Shown here: in pieces, positions 1-5,727 of the stretch
How the letters are laid out: every line of letters starts with the position of its first letter
Position numbering within the stretch: position 1 is the first letter of the stretch
Assembly (NCBI GenBank): GCA_024648655.1
Contig: JAGGDZ010000011.1
Location: 1-11,484 of the forward strand
From: Chloroflexota bacterium
GTDB taxonomy: Bacteria > Chloroflexota > Dehalococcoidia > Lucifugimonadales > JADFKI01
DNA: 11,484 bases
Direction: 5' to 3'
Position numbers and translations under genes: made by a program
Notes under the pieces: model-generated
Database searches by the model: none
What the model saw: the letters and a program-made list of their open reading frames with translations, nothing else
What the model was told of the DNA's origin: nothing

Positions 1-1151
1 CGACATCGGGCGGCATCCCCACTACATGGGGCGCTGAGCCGTTCAGAGAGCAGGTGTTCGACTACGATGCGGCGGTGATACGCAGGCTGGAGGATGCGGG
101 TGCGCCTCTTGCGGCGAAACTCGCCATGGTGGAGATTGCCGGCGGGATGGGTTACAGGCAGCCCAACGCTTCGTTCACAGGACCGGGAATGACGCCGTGG
201 GGCAAGGACGCGTGGTCCGGCGGGTCGTCGAGCGGGTCGGGCGCGGCTGTGGCTGCCGGGCTTGTGCCCTTCGCAATCGGCTCAGAGACATGGGGGTCGA
301 TACTGTCGCCCGCCAACAACTGCGGACTGGCGGGTCTGCGACCGACGTACGGCCGCGTGAGCCGTCAAGGCGCGATGGTGCTGTCGTGGACCCTGGACAA
401 GCTCGGCCCACTCTGCATGACAGCCGATGATTGCGGCATTGTGCTGGAGGCAATCGCCGGCGAAGACTCGGACGATCCCTCTACTACCGGCATGCCTTAT
501 CGCTATGACATATATGCCTCCGCAGGGCGCAGATTCAAGCTTGCCGTGCTGAAGGATGCTGTCGAAGGAGCGCAGGCGGAGGTCGCGGCGAACTTCAACC
601 GTGCTCTGGAAACGTTGGAGGATGTCGCGGACATAGAAGAGATCGAGTTTCCGGAAATGCCATACGAGGCGGTTACACGGACCATCCTGAATGCGGAGTC
701 GGCGAGTGCATTTGAGGAGTTCATCGAGAGTGGCGCGGTGTCGGGACTGACCGCGCCGGAGTGTCACCACCCGCATGCGCGGCTGATGATACCGGCGCAG
801 GATTACATCCGGGCTTTGCGGATACGCGGCAAGGTCGCGCGCATCGCTGACGAAGTGATGTCAGGATACGACGCCCTGATAGGACCGACCAGGCCTGTTA
901 CGGCAACTCCGATAGACCAAGACTTTCGTGGTGTTGTAGCCGGGACGGCGCGGGATACTCTAGGCGCGGTAGGAAACAGCGCGGGCCTGCCGGCCATCAG
1001 CGTGCCGAGCGGCTTCTCAGATGAAGAACTGCCGACAGGCATCCAGTTCATGGGACGCGCTTATGACGAGAACCGCATCCTCGCCGTGGCGCGAGCATAC
1101 CAGTCGCTGACGGACTGGCACACGCGTCATCCGGAAGGGTTTGCCCTCTGA
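1..1151 (+). CDS. Amidase-signature family hydrolase (5' end cut off by window)
   Basis: Hydrolyses an amide bond with a Ser-cisSer-Lys triad; the substrate cannot be told. The reading frame is open from position 3, so the true start lies outside the window, and the GTG at 54 is internal. The family signature GGSSSGSG is at about 219-242. By the 24-residue spacing known from GatA and FAAH, the triad is Lys at 117-119, cis-Ser at 225-227 and nucleophile Ser at 297-299. The nucleophile loop reads GSETWGSI, with Trp where many relatives have Gly (DTGGS). The C-terminal part keeps the usual ALIGPTRP, GLPAISVPSG and GIQFMG blocks. About 383 residues are visible; the family is usually 430-500, so roughly the first 50-100 residues are missing. 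It is more like a general amidase than GatA, because no gatB or gatC is adjacent. It runs convergently into the TolB-like gene. Confidence 0.93.
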   Translation, partial: TSGGIPTTWGAEPFREQVFDYDAAVIRRLEDAGAPLAAKLAMVEIAGGMGYRQPNASFTGPGMTPWGKDAWSGGSSSGSGAAVAAGLVPFAIGSETWGSILSPANNCGLAGLRPTYGRVSRQGAMVLSWTLDKLGPLCMTADDCGIVLEAIAGEDSDDPSTTGMPYRYDIYASAGRRFKLAVLKDAVEGAQAEVAANFNRALETLEDVADIEEIEFPEMPYEAVTRTILNAESASAFEEFIESGAVSGLTAPECHHPHARLMIPAQDYIRALRIRGKVARIADEVMSGYDALIGPTRPVTATPIDQDFRGVVAGTARDTLGAVGNSAGLPAISVPSGFSDEELPTGIQFMGRAYDENRILAVARAYQSLTDWHTRHPEGFAL

Positions 1152-1212
1152 CACTGACACTACCCATCCTCAATAACAGGGCAGGGAACCATGTCATGTT
1201 CCGGTCAACTCC

Positions 1213-1264
1213 ATCCCAACCTCCCCACTGGGCGGCCGGAAGGTTGGGGCCGGAAGGTTGGGAT
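1213..1264. repeat. Inverted plus tandem repeat in the convergent gap (possible bidirectional terminator)
   Basis: A perfect 10-bp inverted repeat (ATCCCAACCT at 1213-1222 against AGGTTGGGAT at 1255-1264) overlaps a 15-bp direct repeat GGCCGGAAGGTTGGG at 1234-1248 and 1248-1262. The left arm could therefore pair with either copy of the right arm. The element lies between the ends of two convergent genes, where a terminator is expected. No T-run follows on either strand, so it could also be a small dispersed repeat. Confidence 0.55.
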
Positions 1265-1277
1265 AGACTAATCGATT

Positions 1278-2255
1278 CTACCAAGTGGGAGCGTAATCAT
1301 CGTAGGCGTTGTTGGTGAGGCGCTTCTGATTCTGACCGTTGTCGTCCATCATGACAATCTCGCCATCGCCGTCAAGGTACGAGACGAACGCGATGCGTTT
1401 GCCGTCTCGCGACCACACGGGCTGGTCGTCTCGGACGCTGTTGCGGGTGAGCCTATTCACCTCGCCGCCGCGCACGTCCACCACATATATCTCAGGATTG
1501 CCGTCACGGTCGCTGGTGAATGCGATCCTCCTGCCGTCGGGCGACCAGGCGATGTCGTACTCCGCGCCACTGCTCTCTGTGATGCGCTTCAACTCGGTGG
1601 CGTCTGAATTCATGACATATATTTCCGGGTTGCCGTCGCGTTCGGATATGAACGCGATCCTATGAGAGTTAGGAGACCAAACGGGGCTGTAGTCCGGCTG
1701 GTCGGTGAGGCGAACTTCGTTGACCCCGTCGGGGTTTCGCACGTAGATGCCCTTGCCCGGCCCTTCACGGACGGTAAACACTACGCTCGATCCGTCAAAA
1801 GACCACCCGCCGACTTCATGGGCGACGATGGTAGTGAGTTCCATAGAGTTGGAGCCGTCATAGCCTGCGACATGCGTCGATGGGTCGCCGCCGTTCTGCA
1901 CGAGATAGGCGAGGCGGTCCCCGGAGGGCGCCCATCTGTGGTCGCGGTGGCTGCCGTCTAGCTTGCTTATGCGAGTTCGGCTGTCGGACTCGGTGTTGAG
2001 GGCGATGACCTGAAGAGTGTTATGTTCGTCGTCGCCGGACAAAAAAGCTACGCGCGACCCGTCCGGCGAGAGCGAGGGGGCATACTCGTTGCCCGCGCTC
2101 TTCGTCAGATTGACGAGTTTGGCTCCTTCAGGATCCAGGGAGAATATCTCGCGGTTGCCGTCAATGTCTGAGGTGAATACGATGGGATTACCTGCGGATG
2201 AGCAAGCCAGTGATGCCAGTACCACCGCCAACAGAGGTATTATGAGTAGTCGCAT
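1278..2255 (-). CDS. TolB-like PD40/WD40-like beta-propeller, probable lipoprotein
   Basis: Likely a surface-attached beta-propeller; partner or ligand unknown. The 325-residue product begins with a short basic-hydrophobic signal and a cysteine in the context ASLAC (residue 18 from this start), which fits the broad lipobox pattern, although position -3 is Ser rather than Leu. After that come about seven PD40-type repeats with the pattern (R)IAFxSDRDGNxEIYVxxxDG...RLT...WSPDG. The last unit stops at YAPTW, and the missing strand can be supplied by the N-terminal IVFTSD strand, the usual closure of such rings. The start is the ATG at 2255: GGAAGGAG (2263-2270, minus strand) lies 7 nt upstream, whereas the TTG two codons earlier overlaps that site. 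It follows hspR in the same direction after 164 bp. No TPR or Pal/OmpA domain is present, so a role in the Tol-Pal system should not be assumed. Confidence 0.85.
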   Translation of the reverse strand: MRLLIIPLLAVVLASLACSSAGNPIVFTSDIDGNREIFSLDPEGAKLVNLTKSAGNEYAPSLSPDGSRVAFLSGDDEHNTLQVIALNTESDSRTRISKLDGSHRDHRWAPSGDRLAYLVQNGGDPSTHVAGYDGSNSMELTTIVAHEVGGWSFDGSSVVFTVREGPGKGIYVRNPDGVNEVRLTDQPDYSPVWSPNSHRIAFISERDGNPEIYVMNSDATELKRITESSGAEYDIAWSPDGRRIAFTSDRDGNPEIYVVDVRGGEVNRLTRNSVRDDQPVWSRDGKRIAFVSYLDGDGEIVMMDDNGQNQKRLTNNAYDDYAPTW

Positions 2256-2272
2256 GTGCAAGCTCCTTCCAC

Positions 2273-2302
2273 TTGTGCTTCAAATGCTTACTATTAGCAC
2301 AA
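2273..2302. repeat. 7-bp inverted repeat in the TolB-like gene leader
   Basis: TTGTGCT (2273-2279) and AGCACAA (2296-2302) are perfect inverted repeats with a 16-nt loop, 18-47 nt upstream of the ATG of the TolB-like gene. It could be an mRNA hairpin just before the ribosome-binding site or a protein-binding dyad. Confidence 0.4.
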
Positions 2303-2360
2303 CACAATCTTGGGATCTGCATCAAGCGAAGTTTGGTATCTTTATTGGACTTTGTTTGAC

Positions 2361-2397
2361 GATTAGCGGCTTTCACTGGACCGCAGAGGCGCTAATC
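2361..2397. repeat. 8-bp inverted repeat between hspR and the TolB-like gene
   Basis: GATTAGCG (2361-2368) and CGCTAATC (2390-2397) match perfectly across a 21-nt loop. It starts 22 nt after the end of hspR. No T-run follows on the minus strand, so a classical terminator is not supported. It may be a binding site, an mRNA end structure or a processing site. Confidence 0.4.
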
Positions 2398-2419
2398 AAT
2401 AGAGAGTTCGCCGGTCGTT

Positions 2420-2761
2420 TCAGCGGGCATTGCGCTCCAACAGACTTCTGAGACGGGCATTCTCGTCGGATAGACGCTCTACCTCGCTTTCTGAGATGCT
2501 GAGTCTGTCGAGAAGGCGAAGGATGACCTCGACACCGGCAAGGTTGACGCCGAGGTTGTCCATGAAGCCACGTATGCGTCGCACACGCTCGATGTCTGCG
2601 CGCGAGAAAACGCGCTGATTTCCCCCAGTGCGCGCCGGCTCGATGAGTCCTAGACGCTCGTAGTAGCGCAAAGTCTGCGTCTGAACGCCAAGCATGCGCG
2701 CCGCAACACTGATAATGAATACAGGTTCGTTTTGGTCTAGCATCAGTTCATCCTGCTGCAT
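2420..2761 (-). CDS. hspR: HspR-like heat-shock repressor, MerR family
   Basis: A 113-residue MerR-fold DNA-binding protein. The winged HTH spans roughly residues 13-80, with the block ISVAARMLGVQTQTLRYYER followed by GLIEP. The ISVAA start and the NLAGVEVI segment are hallmarks of HspR, which in other bacteria represses dnaK, clpB and hsp20-type genes by binding the HAIR site (CTTGAGT-N7-ACTCAAG) with chaperone as co-repressor. Residues 88-110 look like a short coiled coil. The gene lies 19 nt after dnaJ, probably in the same transcript. AAGG sits 8 nt before the chosen ATG; a second in-frame ATG at 2743 also has an AGGA before it, so the start is not certain. An alternative role is a CbpM-like partner that inhibits the adjacent CbpA-type DnaJ, but the intact DNA-binding helices favour HspR. 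Confidence 0.85.
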   Translation of the reverse strand: MQQDELMLDQNEPVFIISVAARMLGVQTQTLRYYERLGLIEPARTGGNQRVFSRADIERVRRIRGFMDNLGVNLAGVEVILRLLDRLSISESEVERLSDENARLRSLLERNAR

Positions 2762-2780
2762 GGAAGCCGCCTTTCTCCGC

Positions 2781-3719
2781 TCAATCGCGCTTGCCGTTCG
2801 CTACCCGAAGACGTCTGAACTCTTCGAGCGCGGCCCTTTCATCCTCACTCAGCGATGACGGCATCTGTGGCTTGACGGTCACATACAGATCGCCGGCCGA
2901 CGACGGCGATTCACGCCTCGGCATTCCGTGTCCCTGGATGCGTATGCGCCTGCCCGTCCCGCTGCCTGACGGCACCTTCAGCGCGAGCCTGCCCTTGAGA
3001 GAGGTGAACTCGACTTCGCCGCCCAGCAAGGCATCCTCAAATGGCACGGAGATGTCGGCGTATAGATTGTCTCCCTCGCGCCTGAACCGAGTGTGCGGCG
3101 CCACGCTGACGACAAGGAACACCTGAATGCCGTCGTCCAGTGATATGTGCACGCGCGAGCCGTCGTCCACCGCCGCGGGGATGCTCACCTCGATTCGCCG
3201 GGTGCCTCCGTCCTTCGTAGGCACGTTGATCATTCGCTTCGTGCCGCGGAATGCCTCTTCGAGCGTAATCGTAACGGGAATATCGTGGTGGTTCGGACGT
3301 CCCGGACGGCTGCGCCGTCTCGCGTGTGTACGAGTGCCTCCACCGTAGCCCGAAGCGCCTCCGAAGATGTCACCGAATCCGCCGAGCACATCGTCGAAGT
3401 CGCCGAAGTCACCAAAGCCGTACTCGACGTGCCGCCCCGACCCAAAGCCGCCGCCGAATGTCGCACCGGCTCTCGCCTGCTCATCGAGGCGGTCGGCGTG
3501 CATCCAATTGTCGCCGTAGCGGTCGTACTTAGCGCGACTGTCGGCATCCGAAAGCACCTCGTTCGCCTCGTTGATCTCCTTGAACTTGCGCTCTGCCGTC
3601 TCATCACCCGGGTTGAGATCGGGATGGTACTGACGCGCCAACTTCCTGAAGGCGCTGCGTATCTCCTTCTCGTCTGCGCTGCGGGGAACACCCAGCACTT
3701 CGTAGTAGTCTCTCGCCAT
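2781..3719 (-). CDS. DnaJ family co-chaperone, zinc-finger-less (CbpA/DnaJ2 type)
   Basis: Hsp40 co-chaperone that would deliver clients to DnaK and stimulate its ATPase in the cytoplasm. The 312-residue product has an N-terminal J domain (about 1-70) with the essential HPD at residues 32-34. A Gly/Phe-rich segment follows (about 86-130), then a basic His/Arg-rich linker, and C-terminal substrate-binding domains starting near PVTITLEEAFRGT (about residue 147). No CxxCxGxG repeats are present, so this is a class B protein like CbpA rather than canonical DnaJ. The ATG at 3719 has AAGGA 7 nt upstream. It is the first gene of the dnaJ-hspR pair; dnaK and grpE are not in the window. An AT-rich stretch with a TTAAAAT box lies upstream (about 3757-3763), but I see no good -35 for it. 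Confidence 0.93.
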   Translation of the reverse strand: MARDYYEVLGVPRSADEKEIRSAFRKLARQYHPDLNPGDETAERKFKEINEANEVLSDADSRAKYDRYGDNWMHADRLDEQARAGATFGGGFGSGRHVEYGFGDFGDFDDVLGGFGDIFGGASGYGGGTRTHARRRSRPGRPNHHDIPVTITLEEAFRGTKRMINVPTKDGGTRRIEVSIPAAVDDGSRVHISLDDGIQVFLVVSVAPHTRFRREGDNLYADISVPFEDALLGGEVEFTSLKGRLALKVPSGSGTGRRIRIQGHGMPRRESPSSAGDLYVTVKPQMPSSLSEDERAALEEFRRLRVANGKRD

Positions 3720-3815
3720 GCCTGCTTCCTTGATGGTCTGGTAGATTCATTACAACCATTTTAACATACTTGCAGCGAAAATAAATCGAAAATTAAAGTG
3801 AACACTATATCTATA

Positions 3816-3844
3816 TTGACATGTTATGGCACACTACCTATAAT
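3816..3844 (+). promoter_or_regulatory. Perfect-consensus sigma-70 promoter
   Basis: TTGACA (3816-3821) and TATAAT (3839-3844) are both exact consensus hexamers with the ideal 17-bp spacer. Transcription should start near 3851, entering the 57-residue gene at 3901 and then probably hsp20. Such an unweakened promoter usually needs a repressor to hold it down, which fits the dyad directly downstream. Confidence 0.88.
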
Positions 3845-3858
3845 ATACATAGCACTAG

Positions 3859-3876
3859 AGTTGAGTCGAATCAACT
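3859..3876. promoter_or_regulatory. 18-bp dyad, probable HspR (HAIR-like) operator
   Basis: AGTTGAGTCGAATCAACT is palindromic in 16 of 18 positions around a central TCGA. It lies at about +8 to +25 relative to the predicted start of transcription, a classic position for a repressor site. Its left half contains TTGAGT, the core of the HspR HAIR half-site CTTGAGT, but the arms are closer together than in the canonical HAIR. Binding by HspR is inferred from sequence and from the hspR gene about 1.1 kb away. Confidence 0.6.
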
Positions 3877-3900
3877 AACACTTAGCGTAGGAGATTGTGA

Positions 3901-4074
3901 ATGATTGACAGATTTACAGGCACGATTCAGAGCATCGGCAACCACCGTTCCGGGCTAGACGCCTATCTCGACAGCGTGCAGAGGAGGGGATGCTCGTGCT
4001 GCCCCAAGTACGACGAAGCCCGCAAGGACTTCAACAGCAGGCTTCGCAGCGAGTTTCGTGGCTTACTCGGGTAG
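3901..4074 (+). CDS. 57-residue protein with a CxCC motif, unknown function
   Basis: I do not recognise this family. Translation from the ATG at 3901 gives a 57-residue protein that starts MIDRFTGTIQSIG, has the cysteine cluster C31-x-C33-C34 followed by Pro-Lys-Tyr, and ends in a basic, probably helical segment (RLRSEFRGLLG). It has no membrane segment or signal peptide. The evidence that it is a gene is mainly its control region: AGGAG at 3889-3893 lies 7 nt before the ATG, and a perfect sigma-70 promoter plus a dyad lie just upstream. It precedes hsp20 by 107 bp in the same direction, so a stress-induced small protein, possibly metal- or redox-sensitive through its cysteines, is a reasonable guess. 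The alternative is a long structured 5' leader for hsp20. Confidence 0.7.
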   Translation: MIDRFTGTIQSIGNHRSGLDAYLDSVQRRGCSCCPKYDEARKDFNSRLRSEFRGLLG

Positions 4075-4119
4075 GCTGAGCTGCGGGGGTAGCGGGGGCA
4101 TTTGAATGCTTTTCGTCAG

Positions 4120-4130
4120 ACTTGAGTCGA
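4120..4130 (+). promoter_or_regulatory. HAIR-like half-site upstream of hsp20
   Basis: ACTTGAGTCGA matches the left half of the dyad at 3859-3869 in 10 of 11 positions and contains an exact CTTGAGT, the HspR HAIR half-site. The partner half is not conserved here. It lies 51 nt before the hsp20 start, in the gap after the 57-residue gene. I see no clear -10/-35 pair in that gap. Confidence 0.45.
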
Positions 4131-4181
4131 TAAGACAGATTCCAGTCCATAGAAGAACACAATAGAGGAGGTACTATCAAT

Positions 4182-4601
4182 ATGGCTATGCAGAGGATCG
4201 ATCCGTTCAGAGAGTTCAGGAAGTTGGACGAGATGCTCAGTCGCGCCTGGCAGGGCGACGGGGACGGACATGTGGAGCGGCGCTGGGCGATCCCAATCGA
4301 CCTGACGCAGGACGGCGACGATGTTGTGCTCCGGGCAACAGTCCCGGGCGCAGCGCCGGAGGACATCGACGTAACTATCGAAGACGGCGTGCTGACCATC
4401 AACGCGGAGACCCCGAATGACGGCGATGCGTCGTTCATAATCCGTGAGCGCAGGGCAGGCAAGCTGTACCGCGCGCTGCGCCTGCCGAACACTCTCGATG
4501 TCGGCAAGGCGGAGACGGAATACAAGCATGGCGTGCTCACGCTGACCTTCCCGAAGGTGGAAGCGGTTAAGGCGCGACGCCTGAAGATTAAGAACGCCTA
4601 A
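4182..4601 (+). CDS. hsp20: Hsp20/alpha-crystallin small heat-shock protein
   Basis: ATP-independent holdase that binds unfolding proteins during stress. The 139-residue product has an N-terminal arm (1-33, starting with the typical MQRIDPFREF), an alpha-crystallin domain (about 34-125) ending in the family signature GVLTLTFPK (117-125), and a short C-terminal tail with LKI at 134-136, close to the I-x-I/V oligomerisation motif. The ATG at 4182 has GAGGAGGT at 4165-4172, 9 nt upstream, a strong ribosome-binding site. It is probably read from the promoter at 3816-3844 together with the 57-residue gene and ends at a clear terminator. Control by the neighbouring HspR is likely, as hsp20-type genes belong to HspR regulons in other bacteria. 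Confidence 0.95.
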   Translation: MAMQRIDPFREFRKLDEMLSRAWQGDGDGHVERRWAIPIDLTQDGDDVVLRATVPGAAPEDIDVTIEDGVLTINAETPNDGDASFIIRERRAGKLYRALRLPNTLDVGKAETEYKHGVLTLTFPKVEAVKARRLKIKNA

Positions 4602-4628
4602 CGACCGGACGTATTTCCGCTGAGTGAG

Positions 4629-4673
4629 AGCCGGATACTTCGTGTAGCACCACGAGGTATCCGGCTTCCTTTT
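4629..4673 (+). terminator. Intrinsic terminator after hsp20
   Basis: A 16-bp stem with one G-T pair (4629-4644 with 4651-4666) encloses a 6-nt loop and is followed by TCCTTTT. It starts 28 nt after the hsp20 stop codon. The stem could also block transcripts coming from marR, but the T-run exists only on the plus strand. Confidence 0.92.
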
Positions 4674-4685
4674 AACGTCTTAACG

Positions 4686-5168
4686 TCATTCCGTTATGCT
4701 GGCATAGTTGTCAAGAATTTTCCTGATGGTGGATAGAAAATCTTCTTTCTCCTCTTCAGGAATACCTTGGAACAGCGAGTCTTCATAAGCATGCACTCGT
4801 CGGTGAATCTCCAGTATAAAGGCAGTGCCTTCTTCGGTCAGCTTCAGAAGGACGATTCGGCGGTCACTACGTGGTCGGCGCCGATACAACATGCCTCTAT
4901 CCACAAGCTTAGTCACCATACGGCTTATAGCTGATACCTCGACCGGAAGTACCTCTGCCAATTCCGTAGGCGTCCATTCCTCCTCGGTCAGGAATAGCCT
5001 GAGCAAGGCAAACTCTAACGGTTTAAGATTATATGCCTCCGCTTCGGCCTCCACTCCCTCGGCAACAACATTGAGCAAAGCCGCCGCATACTGTCCCAAG
5101 CTGTTCAGTGGCATATCCGCTTGGCTTCGCTGATTCCTGAGTATCTTCTCTTTCTGTGCGTTGGTCAT
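4686..5168 (-). CDS. MarR-family transcriptional regulator
   Basis: Dimeric winged-helix regulator, usually a repressor released by a small ligand or oxidant; the ligand is not evident. From the ATG at 5168 the product is 160 residues, normal for MarR. Helices that form the dimer interface lie at about 20-45 and 113-157. The winged HTH spans about 48-112 (LKPLEFALLRLF, TPTELAEVL, recognition helix near VSAISRMVTKL), and the wing RRRPRSDRR at about 96-104 carries the conserved Asp-Arg. The frame remains open to an ATG at 5327, which would add 53 residues. I prefer 5168 because AGGA lies 7 nt before it, while 5327 has no ribosome-binding site and falls inside a hairpin. A start at 5288 is also weakly possible and would add a CxxC segment. 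Its targets could be itself or the divergent adenosyltransferase-his operon. Confidence 0.88.
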   Translation of the reverse strand: MTNAQKEKILRNQRSQADMPLNSLGQYAAALLNVVAEGVEAEAEAYNLKPLEFALLRLFLTEEEWTPTELAEVLPVEVSAISRMVTKLVDRGMLYRRRPRSDRRIVLLKLTEEGTAFILEIHRRVHAYEDSLFQGIPEEEKEDFLSTIRKILDNYASITE

Positions 5169-5211
5169 GACTTTGTCCTGCCCCGCATTGTTATCTTTCG
5201 TTAATACTTCC

Positions 5212-5226
5212 CTATATTCAGTATAG
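5212..5226. promoter_or_regulatory. 15-bp palindrome, possible MarR autoregulatory operator
   Basis: CTATATTCAGTATAG has perfect 5-bp arms around a 5-bp centre. It lies 44-58 nt before the preferred marR start and contains TATACT on the minus strand, which may be a -10 box without a good -35. Size and place suit self-repression by MarR; binding is inference. Confidence 0.4.
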
Positions 5227-5295
5227 AGTTTTTTACCGTCATGCATGTCGAAGCGAAATAATCTGCGGCAGCTAGCGCATGTTGACATTTTTGAT

Positions 5296-5342
5296 TCCCA
5301 ATCCGTCATGCCCGTCTGTGTGGGCATCCATAAGGATTGGGA
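5296..5342. other. Compound hairpin in the marR upstream region
   Basis: Outer arms TCCCAATCC (5296-5304) and GGATTGGGA (5334-5342) pair over 9 bp. Inside, ATGCCC (5308-5313) and GGGCAT (5322-5327) pair over 6 bp with an 8-nt loop, separated by a 3/6-nt internal loop. No T-run follows on either strand, so it is not an ordinary terminator. If transcription starts at the minus-strand extended -10 near 5478, it forms in the marR leader. Confidence 0.5.
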
Positions 5343-5477
5343 GATGCAGATATACGCGGATGCAAACGATTTTCAGTCCTAAACTAATGGGAGGTGCCGC
5401 CAATATCAATATCTGTGCTTTTCATCTCTGTCCAAGGTCGTCAAGCTCGCAAACTTAGACCCTGGGAATATAGTTAT

Positions 5478-5486
5478 ATTATATCA
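5478..5486 (-). promoter_or_regulatory. Extended -10 promoter facing marR
   Basis: On the minus strand the sequence is TGATATAAT, an exact TGnTATAAT extended -10. No good -35 is present. If used, transcription would start near 5471 and give marR a leader of about 300 nt that includes the compound hairpin and the palindrome. Confidence 0.45.
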
Positions 5487-5681
5487 CTGTTCAGACTATT
5501 CTACTTTTCGTCTGTCCAGATCCCAGTTGCGACAGTAAGTAAAAAAACGGGTTCAATTTTAGAGGACCGAGAGTGCAGAGGGCTTTCTCTCACCGTAGTA
5601 CATCACTCTTGGGGCGTGCGAATTCGCCCTGCGAGCCTACGTGTGACTGCTGGCGTTTTCGTGTATGCGGTAAGGGATTGC

Positions 5682-5690
5682 TGATATAAT
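5682..5690 (+). promoter_or_regulatory. Extended -10 promoter of the adenosyltransferase-his operon
   Basis: TGATATAAT is an exact extended -10 with transcription expected near 5697, about 31 nt before the ATG at 5728. The -35 region is poor, which is usual for this promoter class. Its place rules out the earlier ATG at 5689, which overlaps the -10 box. Confidence 0.65.
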
Positions 5691-5727
5691 GCGCTTGTGT
5701 CGGCGGTCACGAAATGGAGACGCGAGC

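Larger units (their letters stand above)
5169..5727. other. Long AT-rich regulatory gap between marR and the adenosyltransferase gene
   Basis: This 559-bp stretch has no convincing gene. It holds a palindrome (5212-5226), a compound hairpin (5296-5342) and two divergent extended -10 boxes with the identical nonamer TGATATAAT (minus strand 5478-5486, plus strand 5682-5690). I found no cobalamin riboswitch landmarks. The part between the two promoters (5487-5681) shows no further clear structure. Confidence 0.6.

Noticed and set aside
3757..3763. TTAAAAT as the -10 box of dnaJ
   Set aside because: No acceptable -35 was found at 16-18 bp, so it is not listed as a promoter.
3147..3764. A 205-codon open frame antisense to dnaJ
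   Set aside because: dnaJ on the other strand has complete J and C-terminal domains; the antisense product resembles nothing I know.
4672..4687. Tandem TTAACGTC repeat after the hsp20 terminator
   Set aside because: It is only two 8-bp units overlapping the T-run and the marR stop codon; no function can be argued.
5611..5630. GAATTCGCCCT, resembling a cloning-vector junction
   Set aside because: Only 11 bases agree, the flanks do not look like vector, and it sits inside ordinary AT-rich and mixed sequence; it is best explained by chance.
5394..5684. A 96-codon plus-strand frame starting with GTG
   Set aside because: It has no recognisable domain, runs through the AT-rich control region and the predicted promoters, and ends at the extended -10 box of the next gene.
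5689..5727. An upstream in-frame ATG for the adenosyltransferase
   Set aside because: It overlaps the -10 box and lies before the expected transcription start; the ATG at 5728 has a good ribosome-binding site and begins at the conserved domain.
5169..5727. Possible cobalamin riboswitch before the adenosyltransferase
   Set aside because: I looked for GCCACTG and a B12-box-like block on both strands and found neither.
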